NCBI GenBank assembly: GCA_023429785.1
Contig: JAEZDD010000004.1
Location: 248,001-312,000, forward strand
Direction of reading: 5' to 3'
DNA from: Bacillota bacterium
GTDB lineage: Bacteria; Bacillota; Clostridia; Oscillospirales; Ruminococcaceae
DNA: 64,000 nucleotides
Shown: in pieces, positions 14,727-24,843 of the stretch
How the letters are laid out: each line of letters opens with the position of its first letter
Position numbering within the stretch: position 1 is the stretch's first letter
The notes under the pieces: model-generated
The model's input: the letters and a program-made list of their open reading frames with translations, nothing else
What the model was told of the DNA's origin: nothing
Database searches by the model: none
Made by a program: the position numbers and the translations under genes

Positions 14727-16118
14727 ATGGCGGACTTTAATAATTTTGATGACAACAAGGACAATTTTAGTGACACAACAAGTCATGATGACAATGATGT
14801 TATCAATCAAGGCAATCAATATAATCAAACAAATCAAAATAACCAATCAAATCAACAATACGATGGTTTTACTAATTATCAACAACCATATCAAATACAG
14901 CCACCAATTTTGCAACAGAATTACGGGAATGAGGTTTCGTATTATCCACCAAATGATAACAAGCCCCCGAAAAAGAAGAGGGGTAAGGCGATAGCATTAA
15001 TCATTGCTTCACTTGTCTGTGTTATTGCAATATCTTTTGGCTCAGTTGCCGGATATCTCGCTTTGTCAGGGCAGGAGTTCAAGGTTCCATTCTTTAGCTC
15101 TCAATCAAACGGATTGAATTCAAATTCATCTTCAACTGATGAAAGCGGGTCAGCCGCCAATAAGGACTTGCCAACATTATTACAGATGGCGGCGAAGGAT
15201 GGCGCAATGTCTATCCCTAAAATAGTTGAAAAGGCGACCCCGTCGGTTGTCGGTATTTCTTCAACAATGAAAGCAGGAACATCGACAGGGACAGGTATTA
15301 TTATGTCCGGTGACGGCTATATTATAACAAACGGTCACGTTGTTGACGGTGCAACCTCTATCATGGTTGTTATTTCAAGCGGAGACAAGCTTGACCAGAT
15401 TGAAGGCAAGCTGGTCGGGATAGACACACAGACTGACTTAGCCGTGATTAAGGTTGACAGAACCGGCTTAGTCGCCGCTGAATTCGGGAAATCATCTGAC
15501 CTACAGGTTGGCGAGCTGGCAATAGCAATAGGGAATCCGCTGGGCTTTGAGCTAGCCGGTTCGGTTACAGGCGGGATTATTTCAGCGCTTAACAGAGATT
15601 TGACAATAGAAAACACACAGCTGACATTAATTCAGACCGATGCCGCAATAAATCCGGGGAACTCAGGCGGGCCGCTTGTGAATTCTTTTGGACAGGTCAT
15701 CGGTATCACTTCAGCGAAAATCTCATCAGAGTATGCGGAAGGCTTAGGCTTTGCTATCCCTATCGACCAGGCTAAGCCGATTATTGACAGCTTAATTCAA
15801 TATGGATATGTTAAGGGAAGACCGATGCTCGGCATATCAGGTGAAGAAATCACAGCTGTTGTTGCGAAGTATTATAATCTCCCACAGGGGATAATAATCA
15901 GAAGCATTGAGCCAAGCTCAGGAGCAGCAAAATCAGATATAAAGCTTGGCGACATAATTGTCGGGATAGATGGGAAGGCAATAACAACAATGTCTGAGCT
16001 GAATAAAAACAAAGGGACACATAAGGCGGGCGACGAGGTCAAGCTGACGGTGTACCGAGAGGGCAAGAGACTGGACATTAATGTTACTCTCACAGAGGCA
16101 GCAAAACCGCAGCAATAA
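14727..16118 (+). CDS. HtrA/DegP-like membrane-anchored serine protease
   Basis: A 463-residue protein. The cytoplasmic N terminus (about 1-85) is Asn/Gln-rich, a basic stretch KPPKKKRGK precedes one transmembrane helix (about 90-112), and the trypsin-like domain shows the triad in TNGHVVDG (His), TDLAVIK (Asp) and NPGNSGGPL (Ser). A PDZ domain is at the C terminus (GIIIRSIEPSSGAAKSDI). It degrades misfolded proteins outside the membrane. The ATG at 14727 is preferred to an in-frame ATG at 14688 because AAGGGAG lies just before it and the earlier ATG would sit almost at the transcript start. A second paralogue is at 26958. Confidence 0.93.
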   Translation: MADFNNFDDNKDNFSDTTSHDDNDVINQGNQYNQTNQNNQSNQQYDGFTNYQQPYQIQPPILQQNYGNEVSYYPPNDNKPPKKKRGKAIALIIASLVCVIAISFGSVAGYLALSGQEFKVPFFSSQSNGLNSNSSSTDESGSAANKDLPTLLQMAAKDGAMSIPKIVEKATPSVVGISSTMKAGTSTGTGIIMSGDGYIITNGHVVDGATSIMVVISSGDKLDQIEGKLVGIDTQTDLAVIKVDRTGLVAAEFGKSSDLQVGELAIAIGNPLGFELAGSVTGGIISALNRDLTIENTQLTLIQTDAAINPGNSGGPLVNSFGQVIGITSAKISSEYAEGLGFAIPIDQAKPIIDSLIQYGYVKGRPMLGISGEEITAVVAKYYNLPQGIIIRSIEPSSGAAKSDIKLGDIIVGIDGKAITTMSELNKNKGTHKAGDEVKLTVYREGKRLDINVTLTEAAKPQQ

Positions 16119-16213
16119 GCTGCGTTTACATAAATAAGGTTAGAGGGACACCCTGCAACAGCAAAAGTCCCAACAAACAACTACTTTTTCATATATTTCT
16201 CATTCTTTATAAT

Positions 16214-16265
16214 CCTTAAATAACAACGCCGGCTATTATATAATAGTCGGCGTTGTTATTTAAGG
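16214..16265. terminator. 52-nt near-perfect palindrome, bidirectional terminator
   Basis: Two 26-bp arms with a single mismatch and no loop, flanked by CCTTAAATAAC and GTTATTTAAGG. It sits between convergent htrA and mazF. Its length and symmetry exceed an ordinary terminator. Confidence 0.8.
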
Positions 16266-16331
16266 AAGCTATTAGAAAATAATCAATCAGAATAAAATGC
16301 AGATATCGATTTTGAGGTCACCTATGTATTC

Positions 16332-16682
16332 TTATTGTTGACCCAAACCGAAGCTTATTGTCAAAGCAGTGTTTACCTGCGTCATTGAGGTGAGGTCAAG
16401 CTCACCCATTTTTTCCTTCAACCTTTTTTTATCAATGGTTCGTATTTGCTCAAGAAGAACAACAGAATCCTTAGCGAGCCCACAGTCTCCGCTATTTAGC
16501 TCAATATGGGTCGGAAGCTTTGCTTTTTCCTTCTGACTTGTTATAGCAGCGGCAATTACAGTTGGACTATGCTTATTGCCCACATCGTTTTGAACGATTA
16601 ATACAGGTCTAACCCCACCTTGTTCTGAACCAACAACGGGGCTTAAATCTGCATAATATATTTCTCCCCTCTTTATAGACAC
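16332..16682 (-). CDS. mazF: MazF/PemK-family endoribonuclease toxin (NdoA-like)
   Basis: A 116-residue CcdB/MazF-fold protein. Hallmarks are [28 protein letters not shown] with the catalytic-loop Arg, VIAAAITS and the strand [17 protein letters not shown]. Homologues cut mRNA at short ACA- or UACAU-like sites. The start is GTG at 16682 with AGGAG upstream. No antitoxin gene is found in the ~270 bp upstream, which hold only the spoVAE terminator and unconvincing short frames; in Bacillus the antitoxin gene normally precedes it. Function as a free toxin is therefore uncertain. Confidence 0.93.
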   Translation of the reverse strand: MSIKRGEIYYADLSPVVGSEQGGVRPVLIVQNDVGNKHSPTVIAAAITSQKEKAKLPTHIELNSGDCGLAKDSVVLLEQIRTIDKKRLKEKMGELDLTSMTQVNTALTISFGLGQQ

Positions 16683-16916
16683 TTTAATGCACTCCTAAAA
16701 TAAATTTAAGTTAGTTATAAATAGTATTTACAACAATAAAGAGCTTTAATCATTCCAGATAAACTTGAGGAGCAAAATTTACATGGATTTATATATACTA
16801 TGTGTCAAATTCAATTTTGTGATTAATTAAAAGTCGAATATTGACATAAAGCATAAGGATAGGTGCATAAAAAACAGCTACATCCTTTGCCCATGCCAGT
16901 TCGGCATATAAAATGA

Positions 16917-16946
16917 TAAAAGTGCTTAGGTAATCCTAAGCACTTT
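16917..16946 (-). terminator. terminator of spoVAE
   Basis: AAGTGCTTAGG, loop TAAT, CCTAAGCACTT with T-run on the minus strand. Confidence 0.92.
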
Positions 16947-16955
16947 AGTTTAATT

Positions 16956-17324
16956 TTAAGTCTTGGCTCCCGGCTTAAAAATCAAAGCAATCAATAGCCC
17001 GAAAATAATCGCAGCCGTTATTCCGCCTGCTCCAGCGGAAAGCCCACCGGTGAAAATGCCTAAGACACCCTTTTCGTCAACTGCCTCACGAACCCCTGTT
17101 GACAATAGATAACCGAAGCCAGTCAGCGGGACTGTTGCCCCGCCGCCGGCGAATTCAACCAAGGGCTTATAAACACCCAGTGCCCCGAGGATAACACCGG
17201 CAACAACATAAGAAACAAGAATTCTCGCCGGAGTCAGCTTTGTGTAATCAATCAGAACCTGACCGATAGCACAAAAAATCCCCCCAACAATAAAAGCCTT
17301 TAAATACTCCATAAATATTGACAT
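16956..17324 (-). CDS. spoVAE: stage V sporulation protein AE (SpoVAE/SpoVAEb)
   Basis: A 122-residue integral membrane protein with hydrophobic segments across its length. Family-typical stretches are MEYLKAFIVGGIFCAIGQVLID, VPLTGFGYLL and a glycine-rich GLSAGAGGITAAI. It forms part of the SpoVA channel that moves Ca-dipicolinate into the forespore and out on germination. The ATG at 17324 follows the structured leader ending GAAAGGATGG. It lies downstream of spoVAD but is separated from it by ~160 bp with its own possible promoter. No spoVAC is found here. Confidence 0.9.
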   Translation of the reverse strand: MSIFMEYLKAFIVGGIFCAIGQVLIDYTKLTPARILVSYVVAGVILGALGVYKPLVEFAGGGATVPLTGFGYLLSTGVREAVDEKGVLGIFTGGLSAGAGGITAAIIFGLLIALIFKPGAKT

Positions 17325-17442
17325 AAATATGACCATCCTTTCTGCCAAACTGGAAACTTTGTGACGGTTTTGGCTTGCCAAAATTTCGGCAAATAAGACC
17401 GAAAAGGCACAAATTTCCGTTTGAAAGATTTACCTTTCAAAC
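17325..17442 (-). promoter_or_regulatory. structured RNA leader, copy B (spoVAE)
   Basis: Minus strand: P0 hairpin GTTTGAAAG/CTTTCAAAC (17419-17442), P1 GGAAATTTGTG with CACAAAGTTTCC, P2 TTTCGG/CCGAAA, P3 TTTTGG/CCAAAA, then GCAGAAAGGATGG and the start codon. It differs from the hisA copy by four substitutions and one indel, all in the P0 loop, the P2 loop or the ribosome-binding linker. A TATAAT upstream on the minus strand could start the transcript inside the spoVA unit. Confidence 0.72.
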
Positions 17443-17482
17443 TTTCAACTCCAATTATAAAGTGATAATAGAAAAAATGTGA

Positions 17483-18499
17483 TTAGTTTTTTGCGTTTGA
17501 AATCCAGACAGCGTGGCATATCCCCGGGATTGATTCACCCTGCTGTGCCGAAGTCGGTGACATTAACGCTCCAGTCGCACAGAAAAGTATATTTTTCAGC
17601 TCGCCCGACTTGACCCTGTCCAGAAAATATCCGCAAAGGATGCTCGCCGAGCAGCCGCAGCCGGAAGCCCCTGCGTGAACGTCCTGAGTATCAAAGTCGA
17701 ACATCATCATTCCGCAATCCTTGTGATTGTTCCGGATATAAATATTCTCATCGTCGAGAATTTCACAGAGAAGGCGACTCCCGACCTTTCCAAGGTCGCC
17801 TGTAATAATATAGTCGAAATCAGCCGGCTTTAGCTGTGTGTCGTCAAGAAACTGCTTTATTGTGTTTGCTGCGGCTGGTGCCATCGCTGCTCCCATGTTG
17901 TTGGCGTCTGTGATTCCCAAATCGATGATTGTTCCGATTGATACAGCTCGTACGAAAGGAGCGGCTCCAGAGGCGGACAGGATAACGGCACCACTGGCTG
18001 TCGCCGTCCACTGAGCTGTTGGTGTGCGTTGTCCGCCATATTCAAGCGGGAGCCGAAACTGTCTTTCGGCTGTGCAGAAATGTGAGGATGTTGAAGCAAG
18101 AATATTACCTCCAATATTATTATCAACCATTATTGATGCAAGGGTTAAGCCTTCAGACATTGTTGAACAGGCGCCGAAAATCCCGAAAAAAGGGATATTA
18201 AGCTCCCTTATGCCAAAGGTTGTTCCGATGGTTTGATTCAGTAAATCGCCGGAGAACATAAAACTGATGTCCTCGGGCTTTAATCCGGCTTTTTCAAGAG
18301 CCAGCTTAATTGCAGCTTTAACGAATTCGCTCTCAGCCTTTTCAAATGTCTTTTGTCCAAAATACTCGTCGGGGACAATCTGGTCAAAGCATGAGCCCAG
18401 CGGGCCTTCGCCCTCTTTTTTTCCGACTATACTGGCATAAGCTTTAAAGGAAGGTGGGTTTGACATTTTTATTGTGCATCTGTTTAAAACATTTGACAT
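17483..18499 (-). CDS. spoVAD: stage V sporulation protein AD
   Basis: A 338-residue thiolase-fold protein. It starts MSNVLNRCTIKMSNPP; the ATG at 18499 has AAGGAG upstream, and longer in-frame extensions have none. Markers are FGACSTMSEGLTLAS (thiolase-like Cys region), STSSHFCTAERQFRLPLEYGGQRTPTAQ (family hallmark, written in two parts: STSSHFC and FRLPLEYGGQRTPTAQ), ITGDLGKVGS and ASGCGCSAS. It is the soluble, DPA-binding component of the SpoVA channel. A sigma-G-like promoter lies at 18529-18557. Normally encoded as spoVAC-AD-AE; here spoVAC is absent and a divergent cyclophilin gene is upstream. Confidence 0.95.
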   Translation of the reverse strand: MSNVLNRCTIKMSNPPSFKAYASIVGKKEGEGPLGSCFDQIVPDEYFGQKTFEKAESEFVKAAIKLALEKAGLKPEDISFMFSGDLLNQTIGTTFGIRELNIPFFGIFGACSTMSEGLTLASIMVDNNIGGNILASTSSHFCTAERQFRLPLEYGGQRTPTAQWTATASGAVILSASGAAPFVRAVSIGTIIDLGITDANNMGAAMAPAAANTIKQFLDDTQLKPADFDYIITGDLGKVGSRLLCEILDDENIYIRNNHKDCGMMMFDFDTQDVHAGASGCGCSASILCGYFLDRVKSGELKNILFCATGALMSPTSAQQGESIPGICHAVWISNAKN

Positions 18500-18528
18500 G
18501 ATTTTCTCCTTAAAAATTAACCTATGAA

Positions 18529-18557
18529 TATTTTGACCCTTAAAATTTCTATTATTC
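18529..18557 (-). promoter_or_regulatory. sigma-G-like promoter of spoVAD
   Basis: Minus strand: -35 GAATA (fits GHATR), 17-nt spacer, -10 CAAAATA (6 of 7 against CATWHTA). This fits forespore expression of spoVA in Bacillus. Confidence 0.6.
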
Positions 18558-18580
18558 AAAAAATGAAAAACATTATTTTC

Positions 18581-18609
18581 TTGCATTAAAAAATGAAAAA
18601 GGATATAAT
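18581..18609 (+). promoter_or_regulatory. promoter of cyclophilin gene
   Basis: TTGCAT, 17-nt spacer, TATAAT. Confidence 0.8.
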
Positions 18610-18641
18610 ATAAAAAATAGATGTTTTTAGGAGTGTTTTTT

Positions 18642-19118
18642 ATGATAACAATCGAAATGGCAAATGGGAAGAAAATTAAGCTTGAGCTATATCCGGATAA
18701 AGCTCCGATAACCTGTGAAAATTTCATAAAGCTTGTTAAGGAGGGCTTTTATGACGGCTTGATTTTTCACCGTGTAATAAGTGGCTTCATGATTCAGGGT
18801 GGCTGTCCTGAAGGAACAGGAATGGGCGGACCAAAGGAAAAAATCAAGGGCGAATTCGCAGCAAATGGGATAGATAACCCGATTAAGCATACTCGCGGGG
18901 TTATTTCGATGGCTCGCTCACAGAATAAGGATTCCGCCGGCTCACAATTTTTCTTAATGCACAAGGACTCTCCTCACCTGGATGGGCAGTATGCCGCTTT
19001 TGGGAAGGTTGTCGAGGGGATGGATGTTGTCGACGAAATAGCTGAAACTGATGTTGACTATAATGACAGACCAAAGACAGAACAAAAGATGGCTAAGGTA
19101 ACATACTCAGAAGAATAA
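18642..19118 (+). CDS. ppiB: peptidyl-prolyl cis-trans isomerase (cyclophilin)
   Basis: A 158-residue cytosolic cyclophilin. Active-site segments are FHRVISGFMIQGGCPEGTG (Arg in FHRV), GVISMARS, SAGSQFFLM and LDGQYAAFGKV. It catalyses proline isomerisation during protein folding. The ATG at 18642 follows AGGAG; an in-frame ATG at 18621 has no ribosome-binding site. A single-gene unit with its own promoter and terminator. Confidence 0.96.
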   Translation: MITIEMANGKKIKLELYPDKAPITCENFIKLVKEGFYDGLIFHRVISGFMIQGGCPEGTGMGGPKEKIKGEFAANGIDNPIKHTRGVISMARSQNKDSAGSQFFLMHKDSPHLDGQYAAFGKVVEGMDVVDEIAETDVDYNDRPKTEQKMAKVTYSEE

Positions 19119-19127
19119 TTAACAATT

Positions 19128-19169
19128 AAAAAATCACGTCCCTGTTTTTTCACAAGGGCGTGATTTTTT
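19128..19169. terminator. bidirectional terminator, ppiB and ArsC-like gene
   Basis: AAAAAATCACG ... CGTGATTTTTT stem with inner CCCT/AGGG pairing, between convergent genes. Confidence 0.9.
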
Positions 19170-19196
19170 ACGTTATAAAGTTATATTATCGAAGCA

Positions 19197-19538
19197 TTAT
19201 TCCCAATTCTTCCAGACCTCAGGGCAAAAGCCCACGGTCGCCAGCTTCCCGTTCCTCACGATTGGGGTTTTAAAAAGTAAAGGGTTTTCGAGAAGCTTTT
19301 CTTCCTTAGCCTCATCGTTTGAAAGATATTTTATTAAAACAGCCTCCTGCGACTTTGATTCCTCATCAAAAAGCTTTTCAAAACCGCCGACAGCCAGCTT
19401 CACGCTATTGAATTCGCCCTTGCTCATGCCGAATTTGACAATATCAATTGACTGGAATTTCACTCCACGCTCTTTAAAATATCTCTCCGCCTTTTTTGTA
19501 TCAAAGCATTTAGACTTCCCGAAAATCTGAATGTTCAT
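19197..19538 (-). CDS. ArsC/Spx-family thioredoxin-fold protein
   Basis: A 113-residue ArsC-like protein. The single N-terminal cysteine sits in KSKCFDTKKAERYF (C11), where Spx proteins have CxxC, and the conserved FKTPIVRNGK segment gives the cis-Pro and strand of the ArsC fold. A single Cys makes it more like the YffB/arsenate-reductase-like branch than redox-switch Spx. Substrate and partners are unknown. A stand-alone gene convergent with ppiB. Confidence 0.87.
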   Translation of the reverse strand: MNIQIFGKSKCFDTKKAERYFKERGVKFQSIDIVKFGMSKGEFNSVKLAVGGFEKLFDEESKSQEAVLIKYLSNDEAKEEKLLENPLLFKTPIVRNGKLATVGFCPEVWKNWE

Positions 19539-19649
19539 ATAATCACTCTTTCAAAATTATTTTACAGTAATTATAACACAAATATATTGAATTGTAATTC
19601 TAAAAATAAAATGATATAATTATAAAAAATTGCAACAGGAGTGAAGACT

Positions 19650-20543
19650 ATGTCAGTTTTAAAGATAAACAATTTGACAAAGGATTACGGCAATTCAAAA
19701 GGCGTTTTCAACCTGTCCTTTGAAATTCAAAAAGGCGAGGTTTTCGGCTTTCTGGGTCCTAATGGAGCGGGGAAAACCACAACAATAAGACATCTTCTAG
19801 GCTTTTTAAACGCGGACAAGGGTGAATGCTCAATTAATGGACTAAATTGCAGAACAAAATCGAGCGAAATTCAAAAGGAGCTTGGCTATCTCCCGGGAGA
19901 AATTGCATTTTTTGACGAAATGACCGGAACACAGTTTCTGAAATTCATTGCCGAAATGCGCGGAATGAAGGATTTCACAAAAATGAATAAGCTAATTGAG
20001 AAATTTGAGCTTGACCCAAAGGGCAGACTTAAAAAAATGTCAAAGGGGATGAAGCAAAAAATCGGGCTTGTCTGTGCATTTATGCACAACCCGAGTGTCC
20101 TTATACTAGACGAGCCGACGAGCGGACTTGACCCGTTGATGCAGAGCAGGTTCGTTGAGCTGATAAATGAGGAGAAGGAGGAGGGGAAGACGATTCTCAT
20201 GTCCTCACATAGTTTTGAAGAGGTTGAAAAAACCTGTGACAGAGTCGGGATAATCAAGTCGGGGAAGCTTGTCGCCGTTGAACAGATTTCGGCGCTGAAA
20301 AACTCTCGCCGAAAAACGTACATAATAACGCTTGAAAATGAGGCAGAGGCGAATGCCTTCGCTAAAGAGGGAATCAACATTAAAAACGTGAGCAAAAACA
20401 GTGTCACAACAATAATTCAAGGTGATATAACCCCTCTCATAACAGCAATGTCAAGGCACAAGGTTGCCGGAATAGATGTCGAGACACAAAGTCTTGAAGA
20501 AATATTCATGCATTTTTATGGGGGTGAAAATAATGGTAAGTAA
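19650..20543 (+). CDS. ABC transporter ATP-binding protein
   Basis: A 297-residue ATPase of the drug/lipid-export (CcmA-like) group. Walker A GPNGAGKTTT is near residue 37, the signature is KMSKGMKQKIG, Walker B is VLILDEPTSGLDP, and the H-loop is SSHSFEE. The C-terminal ~70 residues are the extra domain common in ABC-2 exporters. The ATG at 19650 has AGGAG at the right distance. Its end overlaps the permease gene by 11 nt, so the two form one exporter. The substrate is unknown. Confidence 0.94.
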   Translation: MSVLKINNLTKDYGNSKGVFNLSFEIQKGEVFGFLGPNGAGKTTTIRHLLGFLNADKGECSINGLNCRTKSSEIQKELGYLPGEIAFFDEMTGTQFLKFIAEMRGMKDFTKMNKLIEKFELDPKGRLKKMSKGMKQKIGLVCAFMHNPSVLILDEPTSGLDPLMQSRFVELINEEKEEGKTILMSSHSFEEVEKTCDRVGIIKSGKLVAVEQISALKNSRRKTYIITLENEAEANAFAKEGINIKNVSKNSVTTIIQGDITPLITAMSRHKVAGIDVETQSLEEIFMHFYGGENNGK

Positions 20544-21336
20544 GGCTCTTTTTAAGCAGGCAGTTAAGTCAAACTATTTGGTTGTCCTGATTTTCATGGC
20601 AGTATTAACAATGTATATGTCAATTATGGTTTCAATGTATGATCCTAAGACAAATGACAAAATGCTGGAGCTGATGGCATCACTCCCGCCTCAGATGATG
20701 TCGGCTTTTGGTTTTAAAGCAACAGATTCAACGCTGATAGGCTTTTTGGCATCGTATTTTTATGGGTTTTTAATTCTGATTTTTCCAATGATTTTTGAAA
20801 TAATTATATCTAACAGGCTGATAGCGAAGCAGGTTGATAAAGGCTCAATGGCGTATCTTCTGGCAACTCCAAACACAAGAAAAAAAATTATACTTACATA
20901 CGGCTTGTTTATTTTCCTAGCAATAACAATACTGATTGTATTCACGACAATAATAGGCATTGCCTTCAGCGAAACAATGTTCAGCGGAATGCTCGACAAA
21001 AAGGAATTTGTGATGCTTAATATCGGGGCATTGCTTCTTCATTACACTATCAGCGGGATATGCTTTTTTTCATCCTGCGTTTCAAATGACACGAAATATT
21101 CGATGTCCTTTGGAGCCGGTGTCCCCATCGCATTCTTTTTGATACAAATGCTCGCTAACATGGGCGGGAAGCTCGAAAGCCTAAAATTCGCAACAATCTT
21201 TTCACTGTTTAATCCGACGAATATTATATCGGGTGATATAAGCGTCATCCCGTCATTTATAGCTCTGGGGGTTATTGCCTTAGCCTTATACCTCGCCGGA
21301 ATACTTGTTTTTAACAAAAAGGATTTATTTTTATAA
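20533..21336 (+). CDS. ABC-2 type transporter permease
   Basis: A 267-residue membrane protein with about six hydrophobic segments (first near 18-40, last near 240-260) separated by short loops. The start ATG at 20533 lies within the end of the ATPase gene, preceded by GGGGGTG. The C terminus ends NKKDLFL. It pairs with the ATPase gene upstream; together they resemble bacitracin- or lantibiotic-type exporters, though specificity cannot be read from sequence. Confidence 0.9.
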   Translation: MVSKALFKQAVKSNYLVVLIFMAVLTMYMSIMVSMYDPKTNDKMLELMASLPPQMMSAFGFKATDSTLIGFLASYFYGFLILIFPMIFEIIISNRLIAKQVDKGSMAYLLATPNTRKKIILTYGLFIFLAITILIVFTTIIGIAFSETMFSGMLDKKEFVMLNIGALLLHYTISGICFFSSCVSNDTKYSMSFGAGVPIAFFLIQMLANMGGKLESLKFATIFSLFNPTNIISGDISVIPSFIALGVIALALYLAGILVFNKKDLFL

Positions 21337-21354
21337 AGGTGGAGGCAAGGCAGA

Positions 21355-21789
21355 ATGAAAATCGTTCTCCAAAGAGTGAACAGTGCGTCAGTTACCGTTG
21401 AAGAAAAAGTGGTCGGCGAAATAAAAAAGGGTTATCTCATTCTTCTTGGAATAGGTCACGAGGATACAAAAAAGGATTGTGACCGTCTGGTTGAAAAGCT
21501 TGTGAATTTAAGAATTTTCTCTGATGAAAATGATAAGATTAATCTCTCGCTAATTGATATCGGCGGTGAGCTGTTAGTCGTGTCACAATTTACCTTGTAT
21601 GCTGATTGCAGAAAGGGTAACCGCCCGAACTTCATTCAAGCGGCGAAGCCGGAGCCGGCTGAGCAATTGTATGAGTATTTTGTGAAAAAGTGCAAGGAAA
21701 AGCTTGAGGCTGTCCAGACTGGGGTATTTGGTGCGTCAATGAAGGTTTCACTCGAGAACGACGGACCGTTTACGGTTGTTCTGGAATAG
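21355..21789 (+). CDS. dtd: D-aminoacyl-tRNA deacylase
   Basis: A 144-residue DTD protein that removes D-amino acids, and misloaded Gly from tRNA-Ala. The two active-site motifs are present: SQFTLYAD (about 80-87) and the C-terminal NDGPFT. It starts [13 protein letters not shown], which is family-typical. It sits 18 nt after the ABC permease with GGTGGAGG upstream, and 16 nt before the next gene. Its partner relA is not near. Confidence 0.95.
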   Translation: MKIVLQRVNSASVTVEEKVVGEIKKGYLILLGIGHEDTKKDCDRLVEKLVNLRIFSDENDKINLSLIDIGGELLVVSQFTLYADCRKGNRPNFIQAAKPEPAEQLYEYFVKKCKEKLEAVQTGVFGASMKVSLENDGPFTVVLE

Positions 21790-21805
21790 GTATAAAGGAG
21801 AGAAA

Positions 21806-22201
21806 ATGAAAATAATTGAAAAGGAAAAGCTTATTATCAGAAAATCCTTTAAAATAACCTTTAAAAACGGCGAAATATGGGCTGAGGAGCTTGACAGTCT
21901 TTCAATTCATACAGAAGTTGCAAAGAAGAAGTTTTTAATGGATTTAGAGCAAATTAAAAAACCTTCAATGCCGGCATATATATCAATAAATCTTAACGAA
22001 ACTCTCGTTGATGAAAATTTTGCTATACTATTGGTTAATGGCTTGTCAAGCATAAGACGACCTATAATGAAAGTTGTTTTTATAGGGCTTGACAGAAAAG
22101 CAAGAAAAATTTTTGACAACTTATTTAGAACAACTCCGCATAATTTTATATATACAAGCATTAACGATTTTGAAAAGGCAAAGGAATGGCTTATAAATTA
22201 A
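21806..22201 (+). CDS. conserved hypothetical, STAS-like
   Basis: A 131-residue protein I do not recognise by name. An alternating strand/helix pattern with PAYISINLNETLVDENFAILL and PIMKVVFIGLDRKARKIFD in the middle and C-terminal part recalls the STAS/SpoIIAA fold, whose members bind nucleotides or anti-sigma kinases. There is no clear phospho-serine motif. The ATG at 21806 follows AAAGGAG. Probably co-transcribed with dtd. Confidence 0.6.
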   Translation: MKIIEKEKLIIRKSFKITFKNGEIWAEELDSLSIHTEVAKKKFLMDLEQIKKPSMPAYISINLNETLVDENFAILLVNGLSSIRRPIMKVVFIGLDRKARKIFDNLFRTTPHNFIYTSINDFEKAKEWLIN

Positions 22202-22205
22202 TAAA

Positions 22206-22241
22206 ACAAAAAGCGTTCAGAGAATTTCTTCCCTGAACGCT
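22206..22241 (-). terminator. terminator of groESL
   Basis: AGCGTTCAG ... CTGAACGCT with a T-run on the minus strand. It lies beyond the duplicated groEL tail. Confidence 0.85.
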
Positions 22242-22267
22242 GATTTATTTTAGAACTAATTAAACCG

Positions 22268-24037
<1,770 letters not shown>

Positions 24038-24057
24038 TTAATTTTAGCATGTTTAAC

Positions 24058-24345
<288 letters not shown>

Positions 24346-24381
24346 TTAGTCCTCCTTAGATATAATAAAATAATAATCTTT

Positions 24382-24416
24382 AGTATTAGCACTCTTATAT
24401 ATTGAGTGCTAATACT
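24382..24416. promoter_or_regulatory. CIRCE operator (HrcA-binding) of groESL
   Basis: TTAGCACTC, 9 bp, GAGTGCTAA: an exact CIRCE core (24386-24412), with pairing extended to 13-bp arms (AGTATTAGCACTC). It overlaps the presumed minus-strand -10. HrcA repression of groESL is well established in Firmicutes. Confidence 0.97.
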
Positions 24417-24843
24417 ATTTTACCAAGCTTTCCACAAAAATCAAGTCATATAATCTGAAATTTTATAACTTTGTATACTTTAACAAAATGCACACCTCGT
24501 TTTATATAAATATTGTACAACAATAAAAGCAAAATATTATTTAAAATTTATAGAAATATTCAGTATAAAAATATGAAACAAAAAACCAATAAAATAACTA
24601 ATGATAAATTTTATAAAATATTGCTATAGTATGAATAAAAAATATAAATTATTGCAAGATTATTACATACTAGATAAAAAAGAAAGACTTTTTTGTATCT
24701 ATGTTAAAGAAAAATAAAGACTTTTACACATAAGTCACATAAATAATAAAATTTGTTCATTAAATAGGTAGAGAAATAGAAAATAGTATGCTATAATAAC
24801 TATGTGAAAAATAAAAATTTACATAAATGAAAGGAATGTTATC
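24417..24843. other. intergenic region between groESL and the two-component operon
   Basis: About 430 bp, very AT-rich, no gene or known RNA. It contains the groESL upstream promoter region on the left and, on the right, a TGCTATAAT extended -10 (24789-24797) for the response-regulator operon. Confidence 0.6.
24789..24797 (+). promoter_or_regulatory. extended -10 promoter of two-component/htrA operon
   Basis: TGCTATAAT (TGn-TATAAT); no good -35. Confidence 0.6.

Noticed and set aside
24480..24560. TTGTACAA palindrome in the region between groES and the two-component genes
   Set aside because: Only 8 bp and not placed on a promoter; likely chance in AT-rich DNA.
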